A stretch of DNA of 64,000 nucleotides from Psychrobacter sp. FDAARGOS_221 (GCF_002313155.2 NZ_NWFK02000001.1:992001-1056000), one strand, 5' to 3'; numbered from the stretch's first letter, positions 10,401 to 22,340 are shown. The notes: generated by a model not told the origin, from the letters alone. Translations and numbers: made by a program.

Positions 10401-10612
10401 CACCCAAAAAAGGTATACAGCAAATCAGACATCCAGGCGCCAATCGCACCACCCATATTACTGACTTGACCCATGTCACTGCTGATGCGTGACCAACTTG
10501 GATCATTTGGCGTATAGGTGAGCAAGATAACGAACAAAAATGCAGACACTAAGACGGCAAGCAATGTAAAAATTACTTTTTTAGAACTATGTAGAAAGTG
10601 TGCCGTTATCAT
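7439..10612 (-). CDS. ftsK: DNA translocase FtsK
   Basis: FtsK is the septal ATP-driven DNA pump that aligns dif sites for XerCD and helps divisome assembly. The 1057-residue protein has an N-terminal membrane part with about four transmembrane segments within residues 1-180. A long acidic, Gln/Glu/Ser-rich linker runs to about residue 560. The motor domain has Walker A GTTGSGKS near residue 720 and Walker B VIVADEFAD near 850. The C-terminal winged-helix gamma domain (about 990-1057; IQRKFSIGYNRAARIVD) reads KOPS-type signals. CTAGGA lies 11 nt before the ATG. It is single and divergent from trxB. Confidence 0.97.
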   Translation of the reverse strand: MITAHFLHSSKKVIFTLLAVLVSAFLFVILLTYTPNDPSWSRISSDMGQVSNMGGAIGAWMSDLLYTFFGWSAWWLIVFLAYEALCIWWQRNQAIGPLRVIGYVFLLLSSCALVAIIPQLLSISEVSSARVGGILGAEIATRLTGLLTIYGTAAFLLLFVLLTATFSFDIHWRQVLKSLFSLSWLGNGVRDKQAHADEQSEEDAQVDTEHDSDSEDSDEDGYQLGDPEAEQPMYQQLKLNLDEQQAQQEAEQAQDPAWNNALDEFLVSSGLTESIMNLREQKKQEAQAQRELKAKQEAAAESQPTVKQEPSFAWNDPDVIDELLDDGNGSQSQPTQAENPVDGQPSTSQPSTTQSQTAPVEAQQIQAEQTEFEQDNSELSAAIESTEIEIAPEVDPVPDTAPTTESIDDSITADLTAESESMLADENTAETSPAFSEDNSSEDNSDSAEEEQAHEVSAQQEVSAQQASEQDVSTDQEQPAEPEAFVDLTPTNTPPSNPREPHKAEDKSKASQPVTPTIRFATPEGDGNHIEDMVPDSDDEVALPEIHDDAAFASSSRAMQTAKYRESLTPIPEISILDKPDPDRKPSYTQEELKQLSELLEIKLQEFNVKAEVVNAIPGPVVTRFEVDLAAGVKASKVTGISRDLARSLSMASLRVVEVIPGKPYIGIEVPNKKREMVRLIELLKTEAYQDPKAQISMAMGKDIGGKPIITDLARAPHMLVAGTTGSGKSVLVNAMLLSMLLKYKPSELRLILIDPKQLELANYNDIPHLLTPVVTDMNEAASSLSWCVAEMERRYQLMSLLKVRKLGEFNKKVIAAEKAGRPILDPLWRPNDSVSIDKAPKLKTLPMIVIVADEFADMIMQVGKQAEELITRLAQKSRAAGIHLMLATQRPSVDVITGLIKANIPVRAALRVNSKVDSRTILDAGGAEDMLGNGDMLFLGPGQIEPDRVHGAYVSDEEVNRVCDAWRERGAPDYIDNMASNFELTSPSSGGNTSGEDDALYDEAVAFVLETRKVSASSIQRKFSIGYNRAARIVDSMEEAGLVSPMGKSGKRELLM

Positions 10613-12071
<1,459 letters not shown>

Positions 12072-12118
12072 TTGTTTGCTAGCACCACAGCTTAAACAAT
12101 CCACTTAGCGTGTCTAAG

Positions 12119-12164
12119 ACTGTTTGTCTATGCTAATACACTGAGCTAACACTGTTTGTCTATG
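12119..12164. repeat. 14-bp direct repeat downstream of trxB
   Basis: ACTGTTTGTCTATG occurs at 12119-12132 and again at 12151-12164, a 32-bp period, between trxB and its terminator. Confidence 0.7.
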
Positions 12165-12170
12165 ATTGTT

Positions 12171-12202
12171 AAAAGAGCGACTGCCAGCGCAGTGGCTCTT
12201 TT
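12171..12202 (+). terminator. trxB terminator
   Basis: AAAAGAGC...CTGC pairs with GCAG...GCTCTTTT around a CAGC loop with one internal mismatch, and ends in TTTTTTT. Confidence 0.88.
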
Positions 12203-12371
12203 TTTATGCCCTTGGCGCGTGCCACCTATTGAACCTTACTTGTCGTGTAATATGCGGTAAATATTAAGCGCTTTATCCGCCTGAGTGTTTGTGATAGTTT
12301 AAAGCCGAACGATTTTGCCAATTTCAAAAATATGGAATCGTTTATTAATAACCAACCACTGATGACTATAA

Positions 12372-13232
12372 ATGGATACCTGTGTGCCAACAAACCATCA
12401 AACACGCTTTGACCACGATCAACCCCGTCAAAGCCCGTCCACAGACGTTGACCGCTCAGAAGCAACACCCAACCAGTTTACCAGCAACTACCTGTTTCCC
12501 GAGCCAACACTCGCTGACCCTGATGGCTTAGGCTTAATTGCTATTGGTGGTGATCTAGCGCCCAAGACTTTGCTCGATGCCTACTCGCAAGGGTTATTCC
12601 CTTGGTTTAATGAAGATGAGCCCATCGCTTGGTGGTGCCCTGAGCCACGCTGCGTGTTGGACCCGACAACTTTTGAGCCCAGCAAATCACTGAAACGCCA
12701 AGCCAAATCCTCCTCTTGGCACTTGACGGTTAATCAGGCCTTTGAATCTGTGATTCATGCCTGTAGCCTACCGCGCAGTTATGCCAATGACACTTGGATT
12801 CATGATGAGATGATTGATGCTTACACTCAGCTGCATCAACTAGGCTATGCTCACAGTATTGAGGTGTGGGACAACGACACTTTAGTCGGCGGTCTATATG
12901 GACTAAAAATTGGACAGCTGTATTTTGGTGAATCCATGTTTCATCGCCAGAGCAATGCCTCAAAAATCGCATTTTGGGCATTAAATGTGTTCTGTCAGCA
13001 TACTAAAGTTGCGCTCATTGACTGTCAGCTGCCCAATCCACATCTGCAAAGTCTGGGCGCAGGCATCATGCCGCGTGCACAATTTTTGAGCCATCTAAAG
13101 CAATTAACCCAGCAAAACAGTAGCGATTGGCAGTCTTTTTCAACACAGCGCTTTGCAGTGAATCGTTTAAAATTAGGTACCGAGCTTTGGCAATCTTCGG
13201 CAGCAGACTCAACAACAACAAGAGACCATTAA
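12372..13232 (+). CDS. aat: Leucyl/phenylalanyl-tRNA-protein transferase
   Basis: Aat transfers Leu or Phe from charged tRNA to proteins with N-terminal Arg or Lys, marking them for ClpS/ClpAP. The 286-residue protein shows the family core from about residue 38: YLFPEPTLADPDGLGLIAIGGDL, GLFPWFNEDEPIAWWCPEPR and LYFGESMFHR. The N-terminal about 37 residues are polar and outside the fold; no strong ribosome binding site is seen at the ATG, so the start may be further in. It is followed 28 bp later by bpt, so both N-degron tagging enzymes probably share a transcript. Confidence 0.94.
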   Translation: MDTCVPTNHQTRFDHDQPRQSPSTDVDRSEATPNQFTSNYLFPEPTLADPDGLGLIAIGGDLAPKTLLDAYSQGLFPWFNEDEPIAWWCPEPRCVLDPTTFEPSKSLKRQAKSSSWHLTVNQAFESVIHACSLPRSYANDTWIHDEMIDAYTQLHQLGYAHSIEVWDNDTLVGGLYGLKIGQLYFGESMFHRQSNASKIAFWALNVFCQHTKVALIDCQLPNPHLQSLGAGIMPRAQFLSHLKQLTQQNSSDWQSFSTQRFAVNRLKLGTELWQSSAADSTTTRDH

Positions 13233-13251
13233 ATAGAAACCATTAAATAGA
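13225..13251 (+). repeat. Tandem 13-bp repeat across the aat stop codon
   Basis: ACCATTAAATAGA occurs at 13225-13237 and 13239-13251. The first copy contains the aat TAA stop, and the second lies in the spacer just before the GAGAG ribosome binding site of bpt. Confidence 0.8.
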
Positions 13252-13260
13252 GAGTATTAA

Positions 13261-14196
13261 ATGCAACAAGCCTCAGATCATAATCCTGGCTTAACCCTAA
13301 GTCGTTTAAACTCAGATCATAAAAATACTGAACGTGCCGATAATACGCCGACTGATCGCTCAGATGAAATTAGTCCTAACCAAAACATCAGTGACAAGCA
13401 AGACTCCGATGATTTGGTTGAGCAACATCCGCTGTATCTGTCGCCACCTAGCTTATGTAGTTACCTACCCGACCGAGCGTCGCAACTGACATTCATGTTG
13501 CTACCTGAAGCCCAAGGTATTGACCGTCTCTTATACACTTATCTCAGCCATCAAGGCTTTCGCCGCAGCGGCAAAGCCATTTACAGGCCTAACTGCCATC
13601 ATTGCCAACAATGTATCGCCAGTCGCGTTGTGGTCAATGACTTTCACCCCTCAAGACGTTACCGCCGCGTGCTCAATCGCAATGCTCAGGTGAGCATCAA
13701 TATCATAGATGCCAGCAAAGCCACACAAGAGCATTATGGTTTGTATCAAAAGTATATCAGCGCCCGTCACGCTGATGGTGATATGTATCCGCCTAGCCTG
13801 CACACCTTTGAGCAGTTCTTGATTGACAGCCCTGCTGACACCGTTTTTATGGAGTTCCGCGAGCCCAATAACAAACTATTAGCGGTCGCGGTCACCGATA
13901 AGCTCAGCGACGGACTATCAAGTATCTACACCTTTTTTGACCCAGATCCTAGTTATCACTCGCGCAGTCTTGGCGTGTTTTGTATCTTGCAGCAAATTGA
14001 AATGGCAAAATCATTGGGTCTTACCTACGCTTATTTGGGCTACTGGATTCCAAGTGTCAAAAAGATGAGCTATAAAACAGAGTACGCCCCTATCGAATTA
14101 TTAATCAATCAACAGTGGCTACGCTTTGAAACCCAACCTAATCACAACGAGGTATTAGCGCTGCTAAATACCAAACCGGTACAGCTACAGAGTTAA
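13261..14196 (+). CDS. bpt: Aspartate/glutamate leucyltransferase (Bpt)
   Basis: Bpt attaches Leu to proteins with N-terminal Asp or Glu, feeding the Leu branch of the N-degron pathway. The 311-residue protein has the ATE N-terminal Cys-rich region CHHCQQC (near residues 117-123), the C-terminal ATE domain with SSIYTFFDPDPSYHSRSLG and YLGYWI, and a polar N-terminal extension of about 55 residues before HPLYLSPP. It is placed just behind aat. Annotated in some genomes as arginyltransferase, but the bacterial enzymes act as leucyltransferases. Confidence 0.93.
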   Translation: MQQASDHNPGLTLSRLNSDHKNTERADNTPTDRSDEISPNQNISDKQDSDDLVEQHPLYLSPPSLCSYLPDRASQLTFMLLPEAQGIDRLLYTYLSHQGFRRSGKAIYRPNCHHCQQCIASRVVVNDFHPSRRYRRVLNRNAQVSINIIDASKATQEHYGLYQKYISARHADGDMYPPSLHTFEQFLIDSPADTVFMEFREPNNKLLAVAVTDKLSDGLSSIYTFFDPDPSYHSRSLGVFCILQQIEMAKSLGLTYAYLGYWIPSVKKMSYKTEYAPIELLINQQWLRFETQPNHNEVLALLNTKPVQLQS

Positions 14197-14242
14197 TATA
14201 TACTCGTTCAATAGCTCTTAGTTTCCAGTGGCTCAGACCCTA

Positions 14243-14758
14243 TTAATCATTATTAGTATCTTGATAAGCCATAATCAAAGCGTCACATACTGGACTGCTA
14301 TAATAGGCTATTCTAGTATGAATAAGCTCAAATCCCATCTTTTTATAAAGTGCAATGGCCGCGTGATTGTCGGCTCTAACTTCTAGCAATATTCTCTCTA
14401 GTTCTTTATTAGGCATATGCTTTATCAGTGGTTTTAATAGGCACGTGGCCAGACCTTGACGTTGGTATTTTGGATGTGTACCAATTCTTAGTATTTCTGC
14501 TGTTTCAAATACAGTGCTATATAGGCAGTAAGCAACGACTTTGATCTCATTTTCATCACCAACATTCGCTTTTAAACTGCCCTCAATGACTGCCCAGCAA
14601 TGATTGCTATCTTGACTTAACAGAGAAGCTATTGAGTCTTGAGACCATGCGTCATGCGGCTGAATCAATGCTTCTATATTAGCGATTTGGCGAACCAAAT
14701 CTGTATCATGACTAGCGTCTGTGACAGAACAAATATCATATTCGGTACTTTGTTTCAC
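14243..14758 (-). CDS. rimI: GNAT acetyltransferase, RimI-like (ribosomal protein S18 alanine N-acetyltransferase)
   Basis: A GNAT-fold acetyltransferase with the acetyl-CoA motif YQRQGLATCLL and the RimI-typical ILLEVRADNHAAIALYKKMGF. RimI acetylates the N-terminal alanine of ribosomal protein S18. The longest frame begins with ATG at 14773, but no ribosome binding site lies before it. An in-frame GTG at 14758 has GGAGG exactly 6 nt upstream and is preferred, giving 171 residues. The gene is convergent with bpt, which ends 46 bp away. RimI is the best guess among GNAT families. Confidence 0.75.
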   Translation of the reverse strand: MKQSTEYDICSVTDASHDTDLVRQIANIEALIQPHDAWSQDSIASLLSQDSNHCWAVIEGSLKANVGDENEIKVVAYCLYSTVFETAEILRIGTHPKYQRQGLATCLLKPLIKHMPNKELERILLEVRADNHAAIALYKKMGFELIHTRIAYYSSPVCDALIMAYQDTNND

Positions 14759-14824
14759 CCTTAGCCTCCGCATTATTAGTCTAATTGTCTATCAGATATG
14801 TGCCCTAAACATACAAGCACCCAT

Positions 14825-14858
14825 AAAAAAAGCCCTCAACATAATGCTGAAGGCTTTT
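14825..14858. terminator. Terminator downstream of etfA
   Basis: AAAAAGCCCTCA and TGAAGGCTTTTT pair with one mismatch around a 9-nt loop. The T run on the minus strand fits etfA, whose stop is 43 nt upstream. Confidence 0.8.
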
Positions 14859-14900
14859 TATTTACTGTGCTGTGTTATTTATACTTATAAAGTATAGCAA

Positions 14901-15833
14901 TTACAGCTTGCTGGTCATTTCTGGAACAGCTTCAAATAAGTCAGCTTCTAAGAAGTAGTCAGCAACGCTAGCAATAGGCGCTTCTGGATCGTTGTTAATA
15001 GCAACAATCACTTTAGAGTCCTTCATACCCGCTAAATGCTGGATAGCGCCTGAGATACCAAGAGCGATGTATAGGTTTGGTGCAACAATTTTACCTGTTT
15101 GACCAACCTGCATATCGTTTGGTACGTAGCCCGCATCAACTGCTGCACGTGATGCACCGATAGCAGCGCCTAGCTTGTCTGCCAAGGGTTCGATGATCTT
15201 AGTGAAGTTCTCACCGTTAGCAAGGGCACGACCACCTGATACAACGATTTCAGCTGATGTTAGCTCTGGACGGTCTGAAGAAGCCAGTTCTTCACCAACG
15301 AAGCTTGAAGTACCTGCATCTCGTGCATCGCTCTTCTCTTCGATAGTTGCAGAACCGCCTTCAGCGGCAGCTGGGTCAAACGCTGTAGCACGTACGGTAA
15401 CCAGTACTTTATCTTCAGTAGTTTTAACTGTTGCAGTCGCGTTACCTGCATAAATAGGACGCTCAAATGTATTGGCATCAACTACTTTAGAGATTTCAGA
15501 GATCATGCTCACGTCTAGTAGAGCAGCAACGCGTGGTAAGAAGTTTTTACCATTAGTGGTTGCTGGTACAACGATGTGGCTGTAATCGCCAGCTAGATCT
15601 TTAACCAATAGAGATACGTTCTCTGCTAGTTGATATTCATAAGCGGCGTCATCGACACAAATTACTTTGCTAACACCCGCTACTTTAGCTGCTTGTTCAG
15701 CAACTGGCTGGCAGCCTGAACCTGCAACTAGAATGTGAACATCGCCACCCATTTGTGAAGCAGCGGTTACTGTGTTTAAAGTTGCCTTTTTTAATTCGGC
15801 ATTGTCATGTTCTGCATATACTAAAATTGCCAT
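14901..15833 (-). CDS. etfA: Electron transfer flavoprotein, alpha subunit
   Basis: EtfA carries FAD and, with EtfB, moves electrons from acyl-CoA and similar dehydrogenases to ETF-quinone oxidoreductase. The start at 15833 ([16 protein letters not shown]) is chosen because AGGAT sits about 8 nt upstream; the frame extends further up to 15896 without a binding site. It has 310 residues, normal length. The C-terminal FAD domain shows [37 protein letters not shown] and [13 protein letters not shown]. It lies 232 bp behind etfB in the same direction. The ETF-QO gene is not in the window. Confidence 0.95.
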   Translation of the reverse strand: MAILVYAEHDNAELKKATLNTVTAASQMGGDVHILVAGSGCQPVAEQAAKVAGVSKVICVDDAAYEYQLAENVSLLVKDLAGDYSHIVVPATTNGKNFLPRVAALLDVSMISEISKVVDANTFERPIYAGNATATVKTTEDKVLVTVRATAFDPAAAEGGSATIEEKSDARDAGTSSFVGEELASSDRPELTSAEIVVSGGRALANGENFTKIIEPLADKLGAAIGASRAAVDAGYVPNDMQVGQTGKIVAPNLYIALGISGAIQHLAGMKDSKVIVAINNDPEAPIASVADYFLEADLFEAVPEMTSKL

Positions 15834-16065
15834 GAGATTATTATCCTTTCTAATATTGAGATGATGATTTGGTAACGGTTGGTTGCTGCCTGTCACTTAT
15901 TTTAAGTTTTACTTTTTGTGTCCTTAATAACGTCAATGGCTAATAACGTCTTTAGCATCGCACTTTTTTCACTGCTCTGCACTTTGATTGAACGTTGCAT
16001 TTAAGTTATCGACAGGCGACATACTCGCTGATACTAATCAAATTTAAACAAAATTAATTATTCAA

Positions 16066-16815
16066 TTAGATAACTTTTGCTTCATTTTTAAGTTTGTCGA
16101 TTAGTTCGTCTACTGAACCAACTTTAACGCCCGCTGTACGTTCAGCAGGTGGCGTTACTTTCAAGATCTCTTGCTTAGTGGCCATATCTACACCGAAGTC
16201 TGCTGGTGTTTTTTCATCAAGTGGCTTTTTCTTAGCTTTCATGATGTTTGGCAGCTTCGCGTAACGTGGTTCGTTTAAGCGTAAGTCAGTAGTGATGATA
16301 GCAGGTAGTGTTAATGCAACTGTCTGCAGACCGCCGTCGATTTCACGAGTAACATTTACTTTGTCGCCTTCAACTTTTACTTCAGAGGCGAATGTACCTT
16401 GACCAGCGCCCATTAATGCAGCAAGCATTTGGCCAGTTTGGTTGTTGTCATCATCAATGGCTTGTTTACCAAGTAGTACGATATCAGTACCTTCTTGCTC
16501 TGCAATGCCTTTAAGGATTTTAGCAACTTGTAGAGGATAAGGCTTGTCGTCAGTTTGTACTAAGATACCACGGTCAGCACCTAGTGCTAGAGCGGCACGG
16601 ATTTGCTCTTGTGCTTCTTTTGGACCGATTGAGGCGATGATAACTTCATCAACTACGCCCGCTTCTTTTAAGCGTACTGCTTCTTCAACAGCAATTTCAC
16701 AAAATGGGTTGATTGACATCTTAGTATTGCTAAGATCAACTGCAGAATTATCAGCTTTAACGCGTACTTTTACGTTATAGTCAATCACACGTTTAACAGC
16801 GACTAATGCTTTCAT
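16066..16815 (-). CDS. etfB: Electron transfer flavoprotein, beta subunit
   Basis: EtfB binds AMP and forms the heterodimer with EtfA. The 249-residue protein begins [19 protein letters not shown] and has the family signature [32 protein letters not shown], as well as [20 protein letters not shown] precedes the ATG by 4 nt. Order etfB-etfA is the common one. The long 232-bp space before etfA contains no terminator, so co-transcription is likely. Confidence 0.96.
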   Translation of the reverse strand: MKALVAVKRVIDYNVKVRVKADNSAVDLSNTKMSINPFCEIAVEEAVRLKEAGVVDEVIIASIGPKEAQEQIRAALALGADRGILVQTDDKPYPLQVAKILKGIAEQEGTDIVLLGKQAIDDDNNQTGQMLAALMGAGQGTFASEVKVEGDKVNVTREIDGGLQTVALTLPAIITTDLRLNEPRYAKLPNIMKAKKKPLDEKTPADFGVDMATKQEILKVTPPAERTAGVKVGSVDELIDKLKNEAKVI

Positions 16816-17316
16816 ACGTTCCTCGTTTATTAATGTTATGAATTATTCAGAGTTAATAATTATGTGCCGTATGCTTATCTAAACCTATACACAGCACTTT
16901 ACAAGTTATTCTTATATATCTTAGCCAATATGTGCACTAATTTATATAACAATTTGTTGGATTTAATTAACTGAGTGCCCTCAGATAAACCCAGTGTTCC
17001 ATTTCATTCACAAAATAAAATATACCACATCTTGTTTATAGCAATCTTTTTGTTTTCAATTAAGGTGCTATAAATAAAGATAAATTATCAAACGCAACTA
17101 TATTGCGTGAGCAGCCCATTTAGGTCAAGCCTTTGACGTGAATAAAGGGTCATAAATTATCCCCTTGAAATTTTACAATACCCTTTCTGATTTAGTCAAA
17201 ACTGGCATACCCGTGCCCTGCTTGTTTCATTTTTATTATAAAAACTTAATGATAACAATGGCCAAAACATCTAACAGTTCATCTAAACGGATGATTAATC
17301 GCAATTTTTGACCAAA
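16816..17316. other. Intergenic region upstream of etfB
   Basis: A 500-bp AT-rich gap between etfB and the cold-shock gene terminator. A weak minus-strand promoter (TTGTAA, 17 nt, TAGATA) lies about 16880-16910. A small dyad ACGCAA/TTGCGT surrounds a CTATA loop near 17093. No gene is recognised. Confidence 0.3.
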
Positions 17317-17317
17317 A

Positions 17318-17347
17318 AAAAGACAACCGCTTAAGGGTTGTCTTTTT
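17318..17347 (-). terminator. Cold-shock gene terminator
   Basis: AAAAGACAACC pairs with GGTTGTCTTTT around GCTTAAG, with T/A runs on both sides; it lies 60 nt downstream of the cold-shock gene stop. Confidence 0.9.
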
Positions 17348-17407
17348 CTTTCACACTCTCACCTTTATAGGTGATAAGCACGAAGTGTAGGTTAAAGCCT
17401 ACAAAAA

Positions 17408-17623
17408 TTATTCAGCTGATTCGATTTGTTCAGCTTGTGGGCCTTTTTGGCCTTGGCCTAGTACAAAAGTAACTTTTTGACCTTCAGCAAGGGTTTTGAA
17501 ACCGCTGCCTTGAATAGCACTGTAATGAGCAAATACGTCTTGACCGCCATCGTCTTGTGCGATGAAACCAAAACCTTTCGCTTCGTTGAACCACTTAACA
17601 GTACCTTGTACACGTTCTGACAT
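17408..17623 (-). CDS. Cold-shock domain protein (CspA family)
   Basis: A 71-residue single cold-shock domain that binds single-stranded RNA/DNA. The RNP1 motif KGFGFI (residues 15-20) and RNP2 VFAHYS (30-35) are intact. TAGGAAA is 6 nt before the ATG. A candidate promoter on the minus strand is TTGCCC (17680-17675), 18 nt, TATAGT (17656-17651), which would give a short leader of about 20 nt, unlike the long leader of E. coli cspA. Which Csp paralogue it is cannot be decided. Confidence 0.93.
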   Translation of the reverse strand: MSERVQGTVKWFNEAKGFGFIAQDDGGQDVFAHYSAIQGSGFKTLAEGQKVTFVLGQGQKGPQAEQIESAE

Positions 17624-17992
17624 AACTTTTCCTAATATAAAATTGATTTAACTATAGTCATGATGCTTTTAACTGGGCAATAACTACAAAGTAGTCTATG
17701 CGCCTGTAGAAAACGTAAATCGAGTATTATTGATTAGGTGAACTAACCCTCACTCTAATAAATAGATACTTCTTACATCACTACGATAAAATGCAGCCAT
17801 GTTTGAATCAGTAGCTGTGCTATTCATTCAAAAAGTAACTTACTTACTAAAACCTAGTATAACAGCTTTGCAGCGCATGTCCTAATAATATCTGTGCTTT
17901 TGGTAGCAATGATGTAAATAAAAGTCCTCTTTAGGTCAGGTTAGTGACAAAACACTGCGTTTTTGAGGGTTAGCATTACTGGATTATCAGTA
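17624..17992. other. Intergenic region upstream of the cold-shock gene
   Basis: A 369-bp gap holding the probable csp promoter (17651-17680, minus strand). Nothing else is recognisable. Confidence 0.35.
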
Positions 17993-18406
17993 TTAGGTAA
18001 TCAGCGCGTAAGTGGTGACCGCAACACATAGAACAAAAAACACCAACGCAAACGACTGGCAAAAAGAAATATACGATTCTGATATTTCAAACTTCTCAAT
18101 ATCAGGCGTACCTTTACGCTTAAACAAACGATTACTGTATACCCAGCCTGCAACCGCATAGATCTGATAAGCAATGGGTACTGTCAAATAAATGCCATCC
18201 ATGTCAAACAGGTACATCGCGCCAATTGAGATGGGCACCCACAGAAAGTCTACGACGGCACAGAATTTAAAAAAAGCGGTCTTCGGTATTTTGCCATTGG
18301 TTTTTTTGAGCATTTGCCCTTCGATCCAAATCAAAACAGCTACCAGCGCACTTAACATGATAAAGATGAGCTGGGAATCGATTTGAGCAAACCATTCGGT
18401 ATTCAT
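17993..18406 (-). CDS. Small inner-membrane protein of unknown function
   Basis: A 137-residue protein with about four predicted transmembrane segments (residues about 9-27, 44-65, 73-92, 113-135) and short polar loops. It has no motif I recognise. AGGATAT lies upstream of the ATG. It is located alone between csp and ilvC, in the same direction as both. Real gene is likely from its coding character; function unknown. Confidence 0.6.
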   Translation of the reverse strand: MNTEWFAQIDSQLIFIMLSALVAVLIWIEGQMLKKTNGKIPKTAFFKFCAVVDFLWVPISIGAMYLFDMDGIYLTVPIAYQIYAVAGWVYSNRLFKRKGTPDIEKFEISESYISFCQSFALVFFVLCVAVTTYALIT

Positions 18407-18783
18407 TAAATATTATATCCTTTATTCTCGGGTCGTTCGACTATTGTATAGCCAATAGTCTAGTCTATTTTAAGATAGATATTTTCAGCTAGATAGCCTT
18501 TAGCTAAATAGCTAAAAACGTTTATTCGCATCAGTCTATACCACTGCTGGCAGTCACCGCAAACAAAACTGTTTAAGTCGTTGCAATCGTATAGCTTTAA
18601 TTGTAGTAGTTGCACATAATCACAGCAATTACACGCTTTCAACGATATTAATGAGCACCAAACAACAAAGCCCACATGTCTTAGACATATGGGCTTGTTT
18701 GCTAATGGCTTTAGGCTTGTTGCTAACTTAGATAAGCAAATCGCTTAAGCCATCAGCTCACAGGTGACAAATAAGTCGAATGA
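18407..18783. other. Intergenic region downstream of ilvC
   Basis: This 377-bp gap includes the ilvC terminator hairpin at 18668-18696. A Cys-rich open frame at 18460-18675 lacks a ribosome binding site and was not accepted. Confidence 0.4.
18668..18696 (-). terminator. ilvC terminator
   Basis: AAGCCCACATGTC and GACATATGGGCTT pair with one mismatch around a TTA loop, followed on the minus strand by TTGTTGTTTGG. Confidence 0.7.
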
Positions 18784-19803
<1,020 letters not shown>

Positions 19804-19964
19804 TTAGTCCTTTTAAATACTTTCAATCAATTTGAAAATAATGGGTGGTGTTGAAAATCAACCTTGAAATAGTACAACAATTGGGCTGGCAAACGTCTCA
19901 TATATAACCTAATATTTAACATGAATGCTATTAAAACAAAGGCTTATATGAGACGAATGCCCCC

Positions 19965-20459
19965 TTAAATACTTAGCGTGCGATCGCCACGTAAAATACC
20001 GATCACCCCTGAACGCACGACTTCTAAAATACGCTCACGGCCAATAACATCAATGAAACCATCTAGCTTTTCACCATCACCAACAATTTGGATGGTGTAT
20101 AAGTTGGCGGTCACATCAACAATTTGAGCACGGAAAATATCAGCGCTGCGTTTCACTTCAGAGCGAGCACTGCCTGTGGCTCGAACTTTAATCAGCATCA
20201 ACTCACGCTCAACGTGCGCATTGTCTGTTAAGTCGATGACTTTAACCACTTCAATCAGCTTGTGCAAATGCTTAGTAATTTGTTCAATTTTTTCTGCACT
20301 GGCATTAGTGGTTAAGGTCAAACGTGAAATGGTTTCGTCTTCAGTTGGTGCAACGTTTAGGGTTTCGATGTTATAACCACGCTGTGAGAACAGACCGACA
20401 ACACGTGATAGCGACCCAGCTTCGTTTTCCATTAGTACAGAGATTAGATGTTGTTGCAT
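19965..20459 (-). CDS. ilvN: Acetolactate synthase small (regulatory) subunit
   Basis: The regulatory subunit that gives valine feedback to acetolactate synthase. The start chosen is the ATG at 20459 ([20 protein letters not shown]), which overlaps the ilvB TAA by one base; the longer frame to 20486 lies inside ilvB. The 164-residue protein has an N-terminal ACT domain (SVLMENEAGSLSRVVGLFSQ) and the C-terminal ALS-SS domain ending GVIGILRGDRTLSI. In many genomes this form is named IlvH or IlvN. Translation is probably coupled to the large subunit. Confidence 0.95.
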   Translation of the reverse strand: MQQHLISVLMENEAGSLSRVVGLFSQRGYNIETLNVAPTEDETISRLTLTTNASAEKIEQITKHLHKLIEVVKVIDLTDNAHVERELMLIKVRATGSARSEVKRSADIFRAQIVDVTANLYTIQIVGDGEKLDGFIDVIGRERILEVVRSGVIGILRGDRTLSI

Positions 20460-22291
20460 TAGGTACGCTCCCCCTTCGATAACCACATATCACGCATAGA
20501 CTGACCGGCAACTTGCATTGGATAGACGTGCTCGTGACGATCGACATAGACATCGATAAATACCAGCTTGTCTTTCATCGCAAGCGCTTCTGCTAGCTGC
20601 TCATCAAGCTTTTCTGGATCGGTAATTTTGACACCGACATGGCCATAGCTTTCAGCAAGCTTAACAAAGTCAGGTAATGACTCCATGTAAGAGGACGCAT
20701 GGCGACCCTCATACAGCATATCCTGCCACTGTTTTACCATACCTAACTGAGCGTTATTTAAGCATAAGATCTTAACCGGTAACCCATACTGGAAGCAGGT
20801 TGATAGCTCTTGGATATTCATCTGAATAGAGCCTTCACCGGTGATACAAACCACATCACGATCAGGATTGACCAGCTTGGCTGCCATCGCATAAGGCAGA
20901 CCAACACCCATGGTGCCTAGACCGCCAGAGTTCAGCCACTGACGTGGTTCATTATATTTGTAATAAAGCGCTGCAAACATTTGGTGCTGACCCACATCAC
21001 TGGTGATGATGGCATTACCTTCTGTCAATTCGTATAATTTTTCAACCACAGCCTGCGGCTTCATACCATGCTCGGTGCTGGTGTCATAACGTAAGCCATG
21101 ACGGTTGCGCCATTCATTGATCTGTGACCACCAGTCTTGTAGCGCTGGCTGATCAAGCTGCTTGTCATCGCCTTCTAGTAGCTCAAGCATATCAGTCAAT
21201 ACTGACTTCACATCACCAACGATTGGAATATCGGCCATAATGGTTTTTGAAATAGATGCCGGATCGATATCAATGTGGATAATGGTCGCATTCGGACAGA
21301 ATTTTTGAACATTGTTAGTCACACGGTCATCAAAACGTGCACCCACTGCCAAAATCACATCGGCATGATGCATGGTCATGTTGGCTTCATAAGTACCGTG
21401 CATACCCAACATACCCAAGAACTGACGATCCGAACCTGGGAAGGCACCTAAGCCCATTAAGGTATTAGTAACAGGTAAGTTAAGCTGACGCGCAAGCTTG
21501 GTTAGCTCTTCATGCGCATTGCCTAAGATAACACCGCCGCCTGAATATAAGATAGGACGCTTAGCGGCCAATAAAGTCTCAATCGCTTTTTTGATTTGAC
21601 CCGTGTGACCTTTCACTGATGGCTGATAAGAGCGGATGTTTACCGAATCAGGATAATTGTATTCAAACTTCTCATGCGGCGCTGTGGTGTCTTTTGGAAT
21701 ATCGATTACCACAGGGCCCGGACGGCCTGATTGAGCAATGTAAAAGGCTTTTTTCACAATTTCAGGAATTTCACTGGCGTGGCGTACCTGAAAGCTGTGC
21801 TTAACGATGGGACGTGACACCCCAACCATATCTGTTTCTTGGAAGGCATCATCACCAATCAAGTATCTTGGTACCTGACCTGAGATGACAACCATTGGAA
21901 TAGAGTCCATGAAAGCGGTGGCAATAGCGGTTACGGTATTGGTTGCGCCTGGACCTGAAGTAGCTAATACCACACCTGGCTTACCGGTAAGACGTGAATA
22001 AGCATCAGCCATGTGGCCAGCAGCTTGCTCATGACGCACCAATAAATGCTCAATGGCATCTTGTTTAAAAATAGCATCATAAATATGCAGGACGGCACCA
22101 CCTGGGTAACCAAAAATATAGTCCACACCTTCATCAATTAAGGACTGGACCAGCATTTCGCCACCAGAAAGCATTATTGGCCCATCGCCATTTTCTAGGA
22201 GTTCACGCTTTTTGCCAAAATTAACGGCAGCGTGCGCTGTTTGTGTGTGCCCTGTCATATTAGGGCTTTGGGTTGTTTGGGTCACTGTCAT
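20459..22291 (-). CDS. ilvB: Acetolactate synthase large (catalytic) subunit
   Basis: A ThDP/FAD enzyme condensing two pyruvates (or pyruvate plus 2-ketobutyrate) at the first committed step of branched-chain amino acid synthesis. The start at 22291 ([11 protein letters not shown]) is taken because AAGGTG directly abuts it and the longer frame begins with a TTG at 22321 inside a hairpin; the start remains uncertain, as the fold begins near [10 protein letters not shown]. There are 610 residues. Visible signatures are [14 protein letters not shown], the catalytic Glu in [14 protein letters not shown], and the ThDP/Mg motif [12 protein letters not shown]. It is one base out of frame-overlap with ilvN. 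A possible attenuator lies just upstream. Confidence 0.96.
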   Translation of the reverse strand: MTVTQTTQSPNMTGHTQTAHAAVNFGKKRELLENGDGPIMLSGGEMLVQSLIDEGVDYIFGYPGGAVLHIYDAIFKQDAIEHLLVRHEQAAGHMADAYSRLTGKPGVVLATSGPGATNTVTAIATAFMDSIPMVVISGQVPRYLIGDDAFQETDMVGVSRPIVKHSFQVRHASEIPEIVKKAFYIAQSGRPGPVVIDIPKDTTAPHEKFEYNYPDSVNIRSYQPSVKGHTGQIKKAIETLLAAKRPILYSGGGVILGNAHEELTKLARQLNLPVTNTLMGLGAFPGSDRQFLGMLGMHGTYEANMTMHHADVILAVGARFDDRVTNNVQKFCPNATIIHIDIDPASISKTIMADIPIVGDVKSVLTDMLELLEGDDKQLDQPALQDWWSQINEWRNRHGLRYDTSTEHGMKPQAVVEKLYELTEGNAIITSDVGQHQMFAALYYKYNEPRQWLNSGGLGTMGVGLPYAMAAKLVNPDRDVVCITGEGSIQMNIQELSTCFQYGLPVKILCLNNAQLGMVKQWQDMLYEGRHASSYMESLPDFVKLAESYGHVGVKITDPEKLDEQLAEALAMKDKLVFIDVYVDRHEHVYPMQVAGQSMRDMWLSKGERT

Positions 22292-22319
22292 CACCTTATT
22301 TATTGCGGGATGTAATTTC

Positions 22320-22340
22320 AAAATAGCCGTGTGCTATTTT
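22320..22340 (-). promoter_or_regulatory. Hairpin in the ilvB leader (attenuator-like)
   Basis: On the minus strand AAAATAGC-ACACG-GCTATTTT is a perfect 8-bp stem with a 5-nt loop, 28 nt before the ilvB ATG. A second stem TTGGTT/AACCAA (22370-22365 with 22351-22346) precedes it. Both lie between the candidate leader peptide and ilvB. The stem is AT-rich and the T tract short, so termination is uncertain. Confidence 0.4.

Noticed and set aside
18460..18675. 71-residue Cys-rich minus-strand frame after ilvC
   Set aside because: It has no ribosome binding site, unnatural composition (tandem CNCCDY type) and runs into the ilvC terminator area.
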